Shown here: piece by piece, positions 23,901 through 36,140 of the stretch | Layout: the number at the start of each line of letters is the position of its first letter | How positions within the stretch are numbered: the first letter of the stretch is position 1 | Assembly (NCBI GenBank): GCA_037577475.1 | Contig: CM075183.1 | Span: 14,528,971 to 14,592,970, forward strand | Direction of reading: 5' to 3' | Source: Chaunax sp. Z400 | Taxonomy: Eukaryota; Chordata; Actinopteri; Lophiiformes; Chaunacidae | DNA: 64,000 nt | Position numbers and translations under genes: made by a program | Notes under the pieces: generated by a model | Seen by the model: only the letters and a program-made list of their open reading frames with translations | The model's database searches: none | What the model was told of the DNA's origin: nothing

Positions 23901-26009
23901 TAACTCGCAACAACAAAAGAGCTCCAATTACAGCTGCACCCACAGGTCCTTTGGGGGAAACCACAGAACTACCCATTGATCTAAAAACAGCACTGTGACA
24001 GAGGGTAACTCCATACTGGTTGCATGGGACATGAACTGTAGTTTGAATTCTCTTAACCTGAAGATTAATAAGATGATAATTAGTAGATGCATTTAATTTA
24101 TTGCTGTTAGGTTGAAGAAAGAAGATAGATGCTATAGTAACTATAATGTAAATAATATATTTTGGTTTTGGTCTCCTGTAATTTGCTTATTCTTGTTCTT
24201 TCCCCCCCCTCTTATAAGCTTCTGGTTGTATTTTTGTGGTATCTATAGGTTTGCATATGTATTTAGGCCTTCATGATAAAAGTGCAAATGGAAACATCCT
24301 CTTCACAGACTTCATGTAAAAAAAAAACAGATCAGCAAGGCAGCAAAAGCAGCAGCAGTAGAGATTCCTGTACTCCAGAGGGCACCCTTAGCATGCTTTC
24401 TGTCTGCCGTTATGCTATCAGGAGCAATATCAGATACAGACCAAGCAATTAAGCATCCTGTTCAGTACAGGAGCCAAACAGCGGCATCACAGGTATACCG
24501 ACCGATCTGTAAAAGACAGCTAGTGAAAAGGCAGCATTTTATCCAGCATGGTTTAAAAACAGGAAATCAAACTTTAACTTGTTTGCCAAGCTCAAGCATT
24601 ATTAAGTCAGGCCCTCATAAACAATTTACTGTGACTGAGCAATAGATCATGTGAAGACGTGTATTCTCTCCCTGCATGCATCTATACTAACAACATTTAG
24701 TTGTTTGACCCGTGATTGGATTTCTGAGAGTTGACGTTATTAAATTGTTGACATTTGAAGAGTGAAAACAGGATTTGGGTCACTGGTGATTGTCATAGAT
24801 GGAGTGCTTTATTAAATAACACAATTTCATGAAAGGTGGATCTTACCCTTTTGGAATAATCTATTGCGATTGCTGCCTCAGACCAGAGCGATGAAAGAAG
24901 AGAACTCCTCAGAATCTCCCTGGAGGGAAAGAGACAGAGAGAGGTCAGGACGTGTCATGCTTTAGTGCATCGTAGCATTGTTCATTCACAACTATAACAC
25001 ACTGCAATGTCGATCTAATTCTTGTACACAATCGAACATCGGGATGTGCGGAGATGAGCATCAACCGACAAGCACCGTAGCCGGGATGCGTTGCTGCGTT
25101 ATCAGCACACTCCCAGGTTGTGCAAACATGCCTCATGTACTTTGAGGAGGTGATTTTCTGTTGTGCATAATGAGAGTTGCTAAAAATAGACTCCTGCCTG
25201 AATGCTGACAGTGTCTCCACCACAAACTGAAGACCGGATATCTGGCTCTTTGGATATGTCTGCTTGTAAGTAATAATTTCTGACAGGACTCTCACTCTCT
25301 CTCGTACACCCTTGTTGTGTGCAAGAAAGCATGAATATGCGCCTGACACACAAGCAGATACAGATATGCAGTGATAACCATACAGTACATGGAACCTTAA
25401 TTGATTTTGTCCACAGCTAGGTTCAGATTGATGACTGGAAAATAATAGGCTGGCAAGGGACCTAAATGATGTCCGAGGAGCATAGAGGTCCTCCTTATTC
25501 TTGAGAGCAAAGAGACCGGCTTTGGCAAACACACACACATCAATAATAACCATCTCCCGTGTTTGCCTTGTAAATTTCTTAGACCAAGCTATAAAGCAAG
25601 GTCTTGGTTAAAAAAAAAAAGAAGAAAAAAAGACAAATAGATGAGCACATGCTTGAAATTGCTCCACTATCCTCAAATGTCACAGCAACACAAATGATCG
25701 AGTGGCCTTGTGCGTCTCGCATGACAATGACAGCGATAATTAAGCGTTGGACACTGTGGCACACGCTGCCTCTGTCCCCATGCATTGTGCTGCATCTTCA
25801 AAGCGCTCCAGAACGTGAATCCAGCCTGAATTTTTTTCTATTGCCGAAGCACTTGATATGCAAAAATCATATGTTTACTCTCTAGATCAAAGTTTCTCTC
25901 TCGCTCCCCTTCTTCTTTTTTTCCTCCTCATCTATAAATAGAATCCTTTCATTATGCAAGCCAACAAAGAGCAGTGCCTGCTCTCGCAGCCCATTCCAAG
26001 CATACTGAT

Positions 26010-26032
26010 TAATTAGCTTGTATAATTAGCTT
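26010..26032. promoter_or_regulatory. Paired TAATTAGCTT homeodomain-like sites
   Basis: The 10-mer TAATTAGCTT occurs twice (26010-26019 and 26023-26032) with 3 bases between. The neighbourhood (25930-26130) also holds ATGCTAAT-like octamer and further AATTAA/TAAT cores. This resembles vertebrate developmental enhancers bound by homeodomain or POU proteins. Conservation cannot be tested here, so the call is motif-based inference. Confidence 0.3.
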
Positions 26033-26323
26033 AATGATTTTGAGAAACATGACCATGGCCACCCAAGATGCTATGCTAATGGACCCTGTCTATAGCAATT
26101 AAAATGCCCATAATTTACCGATGTTGGCTTTAAAGTCCAGATATCTGCTGTGAAAAAAAAAGTAGGGGGTGGTGATATTAGCTGGTGGTGTGTTAATAAA
26201 GACTGTACTGAGATTGTGTTTGCATTGAGTAATAATTTCCAGAGGTGCAGACACCACTGGAAGATTGAGAGCTACTGTAGTGAGGTGATGTAATTTCTTA
26301 TTATGATAATTAACTTTAGCACT

Positions 26324-26398
26324 GCCGGCTCATTCGCTGCATTTAGACTTCAACTTAAGCTTGAAATGTGATGTAAGTTGTTGAAAGTAAGAGCCGGC
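26324..26398. repeat. Nested imperfect inverted repeat
   Basis: Outer arms GCCGGCTC (26324-26331) and GAGCCGGC (26391-26398) enclose inner arms ttcaactta and taagttgttgaa, giving a potential bulged stem-loop of about 75 bases. No transposon ends or RNA family are recognised. Confidence 0.45.
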
Positions 26399-29001
26399 TG
26401 TAAGTGTCACATGGAGCAAAGTTATTCTCCATCTGTCTTATTATGCCTTTCTATATCCTGTCTGCTAGTTACGTTAACGGCTCTGTGCGAGCGGTAAAGT
26501 GCACGAGTTAGGAGATGCAGTCGCGGACCTGAACATTTCCATTAAATGTGAGTCGAGCCAGACAGCATCTCTGCTCGCTGACAGTGTAGCATCAGCATTC
26601 CTGGCTGCACTTCAGCCATAAATTGCCCGATTATGACCTTCCTCTGAACAGTAACCAACAGAGACACCAGCTCGACTCGTAAAACCACCAGAATGTTGAG
26701 GCAGAAGTTAAGATATTATTTATCCATCTACGAGTCCTAAAACACCAGTACAGTGGGAGCGGTTAGAAATTTCTTTTCCTGATTGTATGTTGGGAATTTT
26801 ATACCTACTAAGAAATAACTATTTAAAATGCAACACATTTTGCAGGCGATAAAACATAGGAATGACGGCACCATCGGGCTTGTATAAACACCATAAACTG
26901 GTTTATTCCAAGACCACTGTAGAGCAGCCTCAAGCCTGTGACAGTTTGATGTACTGGATATACTGTTCAGTTACAAATAGAGCCAAGTATATGTACTGGA
27001 TACTACATAATAACTGGGATAGCACTTCAGTGGATCACTGCATGCATTTTTGTCGTAGCACTGTGACACAAGAGTTACCTTACTTGGATGACAATCACAT
27101 AATTGCTGCCCAATTAGACACACCATACTGAAACCAGTATTCTTTTTTTTTTTAAACAGCAAAAGGCAGTGAGATATTTCATTAACACTGAGTTCTATGG
27201 CAGAAATTACCCCCAAATTGTATTTTAGTAACTTGTGAGGAGCATAAAAAATTATGGCCAACTGGTTACGAGGCCACTATGTACAACCATGATTCCAAAA
27301 AAAGAAGCTGGGATGCTGTGGAAAACAATAAGACAGAATAAAACAGTTTTCTATTGTGACATATATAGAAAACTAGGGAGAGAATATAGTTAAAATTATG
27401 TATACACATAATTGCACACAGGATACAACAAACATGTTGCATATTATCTAATTCTCTTTTTAGCATCTAGCATCACCTAGCAGAAACAAAGAAACAGCAT
27501 TGATTCCGGTCCATGCTTCCAAACACCCAATATTGACAATCTTAGAGCTCCATTTTGGCCTCCACCAACTCATGTGCCGCTAAATGCTATTGCCTAAGTT
27601 CAGCAACTAGTTGCTTTATATCTGACTACAGAGTCAATGAATAGCTGCAACTGGAGACAAGGCTGGTGACAGCAGTGTCAAAGTTCCAAGAGTAACAATT
27701 AGCTGAAAGATGCTAAAATGCTATGTGCAGCTGAGGGCAACTTTGATGTTAGGTACCAGTTTGCTGTAGTCGCATCACTACAAGAGACATATATCATAGC
27801 GTCCATGCAGTATATTGCAGTGATTGGACCCATTGTTCACATAACAATATTGATTAGCACAGCTCCAACACTAATTGTAACGCTGTAGCTGTAGCATGCT
27901 TAAAGTCTGTATATTTGCTAGCTTTACTTCAGTAAAACTGTTCACAGCAATAATAGATTTCATTTCAGCACTGACACAACATGGCATAGAAAACAATGAG
28001 GCTCCCAGCAGTTAAATAATTTGTAAGAACAAGAATGAAAAGGAGAGACAAAACTCTCAAAGCAGCAACTCGTACATTTTGCAGTAGCTGAGTGAGGATC
28101 AGCGTCTGCACTCTTACTTGATTCAAGTATTACAATATAGCTCAAGTTATAAATTGAGGTGAGGTGTCTTATCAGAATGAAACAATGCTACTGCATCATT
28201 CTAAATTGACAACTAAATTGCACCGCCATTACAGCATATTTTCAGCATCTCCAAAAGAAGCCATATGCCATCTCCCTGAGAGCCTCTTTAATGATTCAAT
28301 GTAAGGCAAATGTGTCATTGGGATTTGCATCGCTACCAAACGCACTAATTGCCATGCAGATTAGATAACAGTCTGTTTGTGCCTGTGTATGCATGTTGCC
28401 AGCAGGTGCGATGCTATTCACTTATGTGAGCTGAACATCACAGTCCCGGGTTTGACACCATTGTGTCAAAAACTCTGTGCTCAGCTCGTCAGCTCTGGCA
28501 CGCCGTGCTCAGACAAGCCAGCTAAAAATGAGCGTTTGGGAACTGATCTGCCTCTCTCTTCCCCCTCTCTCTGTACCAACAGCTGCCTCTGTGGCACATG
28601 GCGGAGTGACTGACAGACGTAGATGGAATTAGTAACATCGTACTTTGTGTCTCTTCAGAAATGGTGTGACGCAACCTGAAGAAGATATTGGCGGAAGTGG
28701 GGTTTGATATTTTAAGACACGTATGCATACGTTTGCGATAGTCAGCCTGATGTTGACAGGATATCACATTTGCCATGTGAGCTGCCTCGATGAGAAATGT
28801 TGCCATTCATAGACACAAAGTCTCAAGCAGCAACTTTTACTTGTTGGCACTTTATTTGAGAAAACTCGAAGTTTGCAGCCTTGCTCGCCTTAATGTAATT
28901 GCTTACCCTTTCATAAATGGCCCAATCTTTAACCTTGGTTAATTTTTGTCCTACAGACAGCTCTGAAGCAAACTGAATTCTGTTGTCCTTCTCTCTTTCA
29001 G

Positions 29002-29044
29002 TCTGAATGATGTGGAAGATCGCTGCTATTCTGGTGCTGAATAG
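29002..29044 (+). other. Exon-like 43-nt segment with stops in all frames
   Basis: The pyrimidine-rich ttgtccttctctctttcag ends at 29001, and ATAG meets GTGAGT at 29045. Both are near-consensus vertebrate splice signals bracketing 43 nt. All three plus-strand frames contain a stop; the most open one reads LNDVEDRCYSGAE and then TAG at the exon's last base. If used, it would be a noncoding-RNA or UTR exon, or a poison exon that triggers decay. A chance pair cannot be excluded. Confidence 0.22.
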
Positions 29045-32000
29045 GTGAGTACAAACTTTGTACAGTACCCTTTCCTTGTATGAAGTCAAGGCCTTCTTAT
29101 CGGCAGAGTTCTCTATTGTGCTGAGAACTTTCCATCATGCTGAAACCGCTCCTCCCTAAAGGCTATCATTATCTGCCCAGCATGCACGATGTTAATCGCT
29201 CAAATATCTCATCAACACAACAGGATAAGCATGCTGTCAGAGGGTAGAGTGCTTGATAGACGGAAAGCGAGAGGACGGACAGTTTAAAAGGTGCAAAGGG
29301 TTAGGCGATGAAGGATAAAGAGCCAAAGACAGTGAGGAGTGAGAGATCGAATGAGATGATGAAACCGAGTATGGAACAGGAAGACGCGGTGAGGAAGGGT
29401 AGAACGACGGAAAACACATTAAGGCTAAAGTGGAAGAATTAGATGAGGAGAAAGGAAAATAGGGCAGCTCCTTCTGCCTTCCACACTGTTAGGAAACTCT
29501 ACGCCACTGCATTCTGTCCCTTTTCCAGTCAGCTTTGGAGAAGATGATAGCATTGATCATCTTCTTAAAAGACCGCTTTTCCTGTCACTGTATCACCTCA
29601 CATCATTAAGATGACTGGATGAGTTCCCTTAAAAGGTTTCTCTTCTGTCGGGCAAAGGCTGCACGCTGTTGGATTACATTCCGCGTTCTTGCCTCCCTTC
29701 ATTTGGGGCGACTGCTGACGAACCTAAGAATATTCAAGTGTGTGTTATTTTGATTTTTAGCAGCTCCGTTATTCGATCTGCTTTAATGAAGTGGACGGAA
29801 AGTCAGGGAACAAAATCTTTTTCAAAGTTGTGTTGAATTGTGACGCACCCAAAGGCATGGGCATACTTGCATGGATTGGGATTCTTTGTAAGTGGAAGCA
29901 CATGTTCATCAATCACAACCTGGTAATTCTATCAGATTCATTGCCTCCCTGACATACACTCTATTTCTATTGTCCTGATAGATTACTTCTTCAATGCTCA
30001 CACCCCCAGGTTTCCCTAAGGAGTTCCCCATCTCAAATCTCATGAGTACTGGGAAATGGAATGAAGTAAATAGATTTCGTTCTCCAGATCGCTCACATTT
30101 CTTCCTCTATAAATCCGCTTGTCGCCGCATAAATCTTTGGAAAGTTTGGGCCGCACTGTGCCTCTGCTTATTAGCCAACCAGGGATCAATTTATCACCTT
30201 TGAGGACACAGAATAGAGGCATCAGGGGATTCTCTCTGTCCCTTTGATTTATGGAGTTGGAGGAGAGGCAGGGCATTTTTGGGTCATGCAAATTCTGTCC
30301 CACCTACCTCCTGTTTGTGTTGAATTAATTTTTTTTTTAGCAGTGAGAGGAAAAGTGGAATCTGTACGTAAATTAGATGGTTAGAGTATGAATGAGAGGG
30401 TTAGGCTTGTTCAAGGAAGTTGTAATGACGGCACCCACCATGTGTCAAAGGGAATTTTTCACTTTCAGTGAAATTAGAGTTGTTGGATTTGAGTCAATAT
30501 TCCTCAAACAGACTATATTTCCCACAGCTGCTTTCATGCAGTTCCAATCTGTCACCACTAGTCTGTGATATTGGTCTGAAAAATCCCTCCTTTGCTCCTG
30601 TGACCCATTTTTCCGAAGGAGCTGCAAGAATGGGGCTGCCTCACCTGTGCTAAGTGGCTACCTCGTCTTGGCAAATGAACTACAGTGGCAGGCCCCTGCT
30701 CTGCAACTATCTCATTTGTGAACGTCCTCATGTAATTGATGGACTTGGGCTTTGGGGCTTGTGGGAAATGTCGTTCTTGCAAAGGAGAAGTGACTCTCGT
30801 GAGGTTGATAGTGTTTCTGGTTTTACACTGTGGTTACATGGAAGGTTTGAACCATTGCATCACGTATTGTTTGGCAAACAAGTCTGAATTCATTGTGATC
30901 CATTATGATTAGCCACTGCAAAGAGAATGGGAAAAGGAGGCTCTATTTAGAGGTTGCAAAATGTACACTTACGTCAGAAAACTCATTCTTTGAGTGTTTG
31001 TATTTCAGTCCAGTTGTCCAAAGTATTGACTCACATTCACACGTCACTTTTTTCAGATATGAAAATGAAAATTTTACAATACATGTTGACTCAAGTATCT
31101 GAAGTCAATCTTAACTCTTTTGCATTTTCATTTTAAGCCGTGTGCAGGCTCCACTGCACAACTCACTCGCCACCGTCTTGGCTCTCGGTCACACTCATCC
31201 CTTCTCATAACAAATGAGACCGAGCCGGCCAGCAGATTTCTCCAACACCAACCAGTACCACCGCATCTTTGTCATCCTCTCTCTTCTGCACTCTCCCTCT
31301 CCCTTGCTCCCACTTCCACTCCCTTTTCCCTTTTTCTACCTTATTTAGGCACACTCCAGCCTCTTTTGTGGCACAGAGCATAAGACTTGCCGTTTGCTGA
31401 GTGGGCAGCGGGGAGCGGAGGAGGGAAGAAGAAAAATAGAAAGAAAGGCACAGGAGGAGGAGGGAGAAAGAGAGTTATCTAACTGGATTAAAGGAGAACA
31501 ACGGAATGGAGAGCACTTAAAATACTCATGACATGAGCCCTCTTGCAAAAAGGAGGGAATGAGTAACAATGACTGAATCACTCTTGAGACTGTCGCTACA
31601 CAATATGTTGTCTCTCCATCTTTCCTTCTCTCTCTCTCTCTCGCCACCTATGTCTCTATTTCACTTACAAGCCAGGTGATTTGATGGATCTCAAAGGAGT
31701 CATGTTAATAATGTGAGATAGTGGCTTTAATTAACCAATGCAAGGAAAGGTATTCAATTCAGACTGAATGACCGGAGCTTCCAGCAGCATATACTATAAG
31801 CCTTGGGTATAGATATTAATAGATGGAGGTGGAGAACATGGATGAGGGAGGAAGGATGGGTTAATATGATGAGGAGGTGTAAAGAAAGATGAAAGGCTTC
31901 AGATACAGGTGAATGGAGAGTGAACAAAGAAATTATTGATCGGCAGATATAGATGGAGATTATCATACTATAATGCAAGTCTCTGTCCGTCTGTCTGTAA

Positions 32001-33521
32001 TTCTGATCTACTTCAAACTTGTCATGTGAGTTGCAGGGGCCCAAGGGAAGTAATTTCTCAACTTTGATGCGATGCCACACGCTCAATATTAATATATTTA
32101 TATATATATAACAGTCGAACATGTGCAGCAGTTGGGGTTCTGCTGAAACAGAGCAGTACCACTGGAAATGGTGGGGGCAGTATAGCTACAATTCAAGCGA
32201 GGCATGACAAACGTGTATGGAAACGACAAAGAAGAAAAAAGTAAAGCAGAATTAAAAAATTAAAAAAACTATCCGTCCTCATATACCGACGAATATGCCG
32301 TTACCTCCGCTTTTGCTGCTTTGTATTTACTAGGCGTATTTATCAGAACCTCCTCTACTGTCGCCATATTTGTCGATGATGAAACGTTTGACGTTTCACT
32401 GCCACAGCTTTTGATATGGAACGTATCTGAGCCGTTACTTTTGCTGCTGGACGTGGGATATGACGTTACTGTCGTGTGTTGAGGCACATTTAGAACGAGC
32501 ACTGCACTAGTAAGAAAGAAAATCGGAGATTTGGCAAAGGGCGGGACAAACCAGTGTGCAGCCAGGAGAAAGAAAAGGCCCAACTAATTTCTTAGTTACC
32601 TTTACTGCTCATACACAGGGGGTGTGTGTATTGAGATGTTAACAGCAGCTATGAAAAAATATACTGTCCTTCACCCCCAGCATATGGGAATCAGAAAAGT
32701 GGAACAATATGACAAGTTTCCTAGACGTGGATTGAACTTTGGGGAGAGAAAAGCACTTCAAACAATTAGTGCGCCTCTACAGCTTCCTCGCCCGTCTGAC
32801 TGATGAAGATAGCAGCCGTCTGGCAGCTCGGCCGAAAACACACTCACACACTCTTTTGCACACAGGTGTGGGGGCACGCTGGATTTAGCATAGGTACACA
32901 CAAGCCCCCTTCTACTGTACTCTCCAAAGATCCTATCCCTCACCCAAAACTCGAACACAAGAAGCACTAGTGTTCTTTTCTAAATGAGGACATTGCATTT
33001 TGTATCAGAAGAAGTTGACAACAGCCTACATTTTGAGTGGATTTTAATGCAGTGAGCTAATGTGTTTACAGTTGCTATAAAAAGATTCCGTTTGGCACAT
33101 AATATCTGTGGATGAGGTCTCTGGAGCTGCTGCTTGCTTCTCTTTTTATATCCCATAACAAACTTGGGAGGGCGGCGGGAAAGAAACTCTCCAGCCGCAA
33201 TAAATAGGGCTCCGTTTGAATATTTTCATTTTATGACTCGTACTTATTGAGGATTCGTTGCTTTCGGATCATGGCATTTTTCAAAAACGGTGAGAGCAAA
33301 GTTAATCAGTAAATAAAACAAATGAATCTGACTGTGTGACCAGCTGCAATATGCACACGTCGTCTTCTCTCCTCGTCTTGTCTTTGATGGTTATGTAAGG
33401 GAAAGTTTGCACCCTTCTCGTGTAAACGGACGGCTGAAACGCAACAAAAGATTTCCATTTTTGGGTGAAATGGCCGTCATGTAAACATCCCCTTAATGTG
33501 TATCGGCCCCTTCGTGTATGA

Positions 33522-33620
33522 GGGCTCAGGAGGTAGAGTGGTCGCTCACGGAATGAAAGGTCAGTGGTTCGATCAGCCCCTGCAAGTCTATATGTTGAAG
33601 TATCCTTGAAAACCTTCCAA
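33522..33620 (+). mobile_element. tRNA-derived SINE-like remnant
   Basis: The block carries an A-box-like ggctcaggaggtagagtggtc and a B-box-like ggttcgatc (33566-33574) at roughly tRNA spacing, followed by tgcaagtct...gttgaagtatccttg. That layout is familiar from fish tRNA-derived dispersed repeats. The tRNA fold is degenerate (the acceptor stem does not pair), so it is a repeat fossil and not a functional tRNA gene. No poly-A or LINE-like tail was delimited. Confidence 0.5.
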
Positions 33621-35845
33621 GGGTTAAAAAGAAAAACTCAGACTGACCAGACGTCACACTGATATATATCAAAACCTTGCCGAAAGGGTTGTGATTAATG
33701 GGAAGGATGTTAAAAGCAGAGGGGGAAGAAATGTAAAGGCAATGTAGATGATTGATAACGACTGAAGAAAAGCTAGAGGAGCAGAGTAGAAGGAAAATCA
33801 GAGAGGTCCTGAGAACTCTTTATAGTTGACTTAAGTGCCCTTTGGAAAGGCTCTCTGACCACAAAAATAAAGTTGTCTGGTGGCAAATAGTACAGAGCGG
33901 GGCAGCTCCCAGGTGTGAAGGTGTGAATGAGCCTGACCCTTTCTTTTCCTGCAACTACTCCCCGAGGCTATTGCTATAAATAAGAATGTGTTCAACATGT
34001 CTTCTCTGAGGGAAGGAGGGCGATATCGTGAAGAAAGGACGACAAACGAAATAACAGATGAGGAACCCATCACAAGACACCGTTTGTCTTGATACACAGT
34101 GAGCGACGTGTATTTGTGTAAGGTCAAAGACATCATGCCTTCCATGATTGCAGCTGATCTGGATGCTGTGAGGGAGTGAGGCGAAGCGACGCACACAATG
34201 AGTTGCAGAGTCATGTCACGTCACTGGATGGAGGGAGAACGTGAAGGAGGAAGGGGAGGAAGGCAGAGACAAAGTTTTCCTGCAGCGGCGTGAGGATGGA
34301 TGACAGAATATTAAAGCGTGGAGTGTAAACCGAAAGCGGTACAGTGAGAGAGAAAAACAGCCGGAGAAGGGGAGGCAGTGTGAATGAATATTAGGGAGAA
34401 GGCTATTCACCTGGTGTTGATATGGATGAAGGCGGGAGGGAGCGAGGTAGGGGAGTGCGGGGGGGAGGAGACCGTCTAAAAGTGAGGAGTGTGTGCAAAA
34501 GAGAGATAGGGCTTCTTACTCTCCTCTGGGAGACTCGGAGAGGAGAGGGAAGAAAAAAAAGAAAGACAGGTGAGATAGAGAAATGGGAAAGAATGGTGAG
34601 GGGAGTAAGGAGAAATGTGGGATAAAAGACAAATAGAGTGTGAAGAAAAATTTGAGGAGAGCAGAGATAAAACTATAGAAGGAGACGGAAGGACAGACAT
34701 TCCGGACAAGTCCGAACTATTGCTCCAGAACCTCCTTATCTCCCAAAGTGCAGACAGTACACTATCGCAACTGGTTCTAAAAACAGCCTGAATCATCAAT
34801 AAATGAAAAACACAGTGCGGTGTTTCAAGCACAAAGGTATCAGCGCTGACAAAAGTAGTGCGATGGCGGGAGGATACGGCCGTGCAGGCGATTTCTCATT
34901 ATCCGCAGTGTGTCAGTTATTAACGCTGTGTCCATTTGCACATCTAATTAATGCAGATAGCCAAATGCCAAGCCTGATGAAGTACTGTGATGAGGGATTA
35001 GCTGGAATAACAAACGCTCTGACCAGCATGGCTTTCTCTACCTGATTAGCTGGTAGAGAGAGGACGGGAGAGGCATTTCTGGATCATTTAAGCCTCCCTT
35101 CCCCTTTTTATTTATCCCTCTTCCTCCTCCTCCAGCTTCCACTTCCTGTGCTTAATGAAGACTTTTTCCGTCTGCCCCTTGCCCCATTCTCCCAGTTTTG
35201 CTCCCCTCATTCGCTAAGTGCCGTCTCCATCTATTCCATTCGGATAGCTGGAGAGGGGAAGAGGCTCATTAAAACTGGCTTTGCTGATTGTGCTGGTTGG
35301 TTTTATTTTATTTTTTTATGATTCAAGAGACGTGTGTGTGTTGTGGTCTGGTCAAGTTTTCTTTTTCCAGTTGATTTTAGGGGGAGAGTGGTGGAGTAAT
35401 TAACCACGTGGCATACAGGGAAATGCTATGTACAACATTTCTCTGACTTGTTTCACATCAGAGCTTTGCAACCACACACATTTGACATTGTATTTAATGA
35501 AAAGGGAACATGCCTGAGAAAACATAGACGTGGCTAATTATAACGCGTAAAACCAAGGCCAGATTGGCAACACTAGACATGTCAAGGTGAGGATATTTAT
35601 GGTATTTACTTAATGGCATGAGAACAACAGACAATTCGGCTTAATATTTCTTTCCCTGAGGCTTTAACAGATCAATCACAACCCAACAAACTGCCCTTTT
35701 CATGTTGGAGAACATGATTTTTTCCACATGGTTGGGGAAAAGAAGTGTTGAACAAAGAGCAGGTTGTTTTGAGAAGAGCTTTAATGTTACCAAAGGAGTC
35801 ATCAGGGGACGTTAAGTTTGTAGACATATCTATATCTTAAAAGAA
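33621..35845. other. Noncoding; long purine-rich tract and enhancer-like patch
   Basis: A G/A-rich region spans about 34180-34700, with frames rich in Arg/Gly/Glu that are compositional artefacts. The segment 34860-35060 mixes GC-richer sequence with TAATTA/GATTAG motifs and looks enhancer-like. No gene is recognised. Confidence 0.4.
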
Positions 35846-36140
35846 TGGATCAACATTTTGGGAAGTACACTAGAAGAGGTGCACTCTTTCCAAGAGCTGG
35901 ATGTCTGTGCATCATATATTCCAGAATATTATTTGAAGTATTTGCATAATAATTTACTAATATTAAGAAATTATACATTTATAATAATATAATGTATAAT
36001 ATATAAATATATAATTATTATTATCCTAATAATTTTGGTTTATGTATGGAATAAACAAATCTAATAGAAGAGCTTCAGAGAGAGGGAGAGACTAGCTGTT
36101 TCCTCCAGCTTCAAGTATTTATGCTAAGCTAAGCTAAAAT
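35846..36140. mobile_element. Rearranged fish dispersed-repeat fragments
   Basis: Two pieces resemble one common fish repeat. The first is caacattttgggaagtacac at 35851-35870. The second is actagctgtttcctccagc, then tatttatgctaagctaagc, at 36091-36135. As I recall the family, these two motifs normally read on opposite strands, so here one piece appears inverted relative to the other. They are separated by a very AT-rich 100-base patch (35935-36055). Assignment is from memory of the consensus and therefore moderate. Confidence 0.4.

Larger units (their letters stand above)
20920..33510. other. Long stretch without recognised genes
   Basis: AT-rich noncoding DNA. It contains enhancer-like TAAT/ATTAGC motif clusters (25930-26130), a nested inverted repeat (26324-26398), an exon-like 43-nt segment (29002-29044), purine-rich stretches (29230-29460, 31390-31500) and short homopolymers. 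The longest unbroken frame of the window is here, 202 codons at 24945-25553 minus, without a recognisable domain. The patch 32150-32290 has a GAGCAGTACC...TGGAAATGG stretch faintly like the end of the 11653 MITE family, too weak to call. Confidence 0.4.

Noticed and set aside
32150..32290. Possible second copy of the 11653 MITE end
   Set aside because: Only a short gagcagtacc...tggaaatgg resemblance, with no matching opposite end and no convincing interior similarity.
33522..33620. Possible functional tRNA gene
   Set aside because: A and B boxes are present, but the acceptor stem and anticodon arm do not pair. It is better explained as a SINE remnant.
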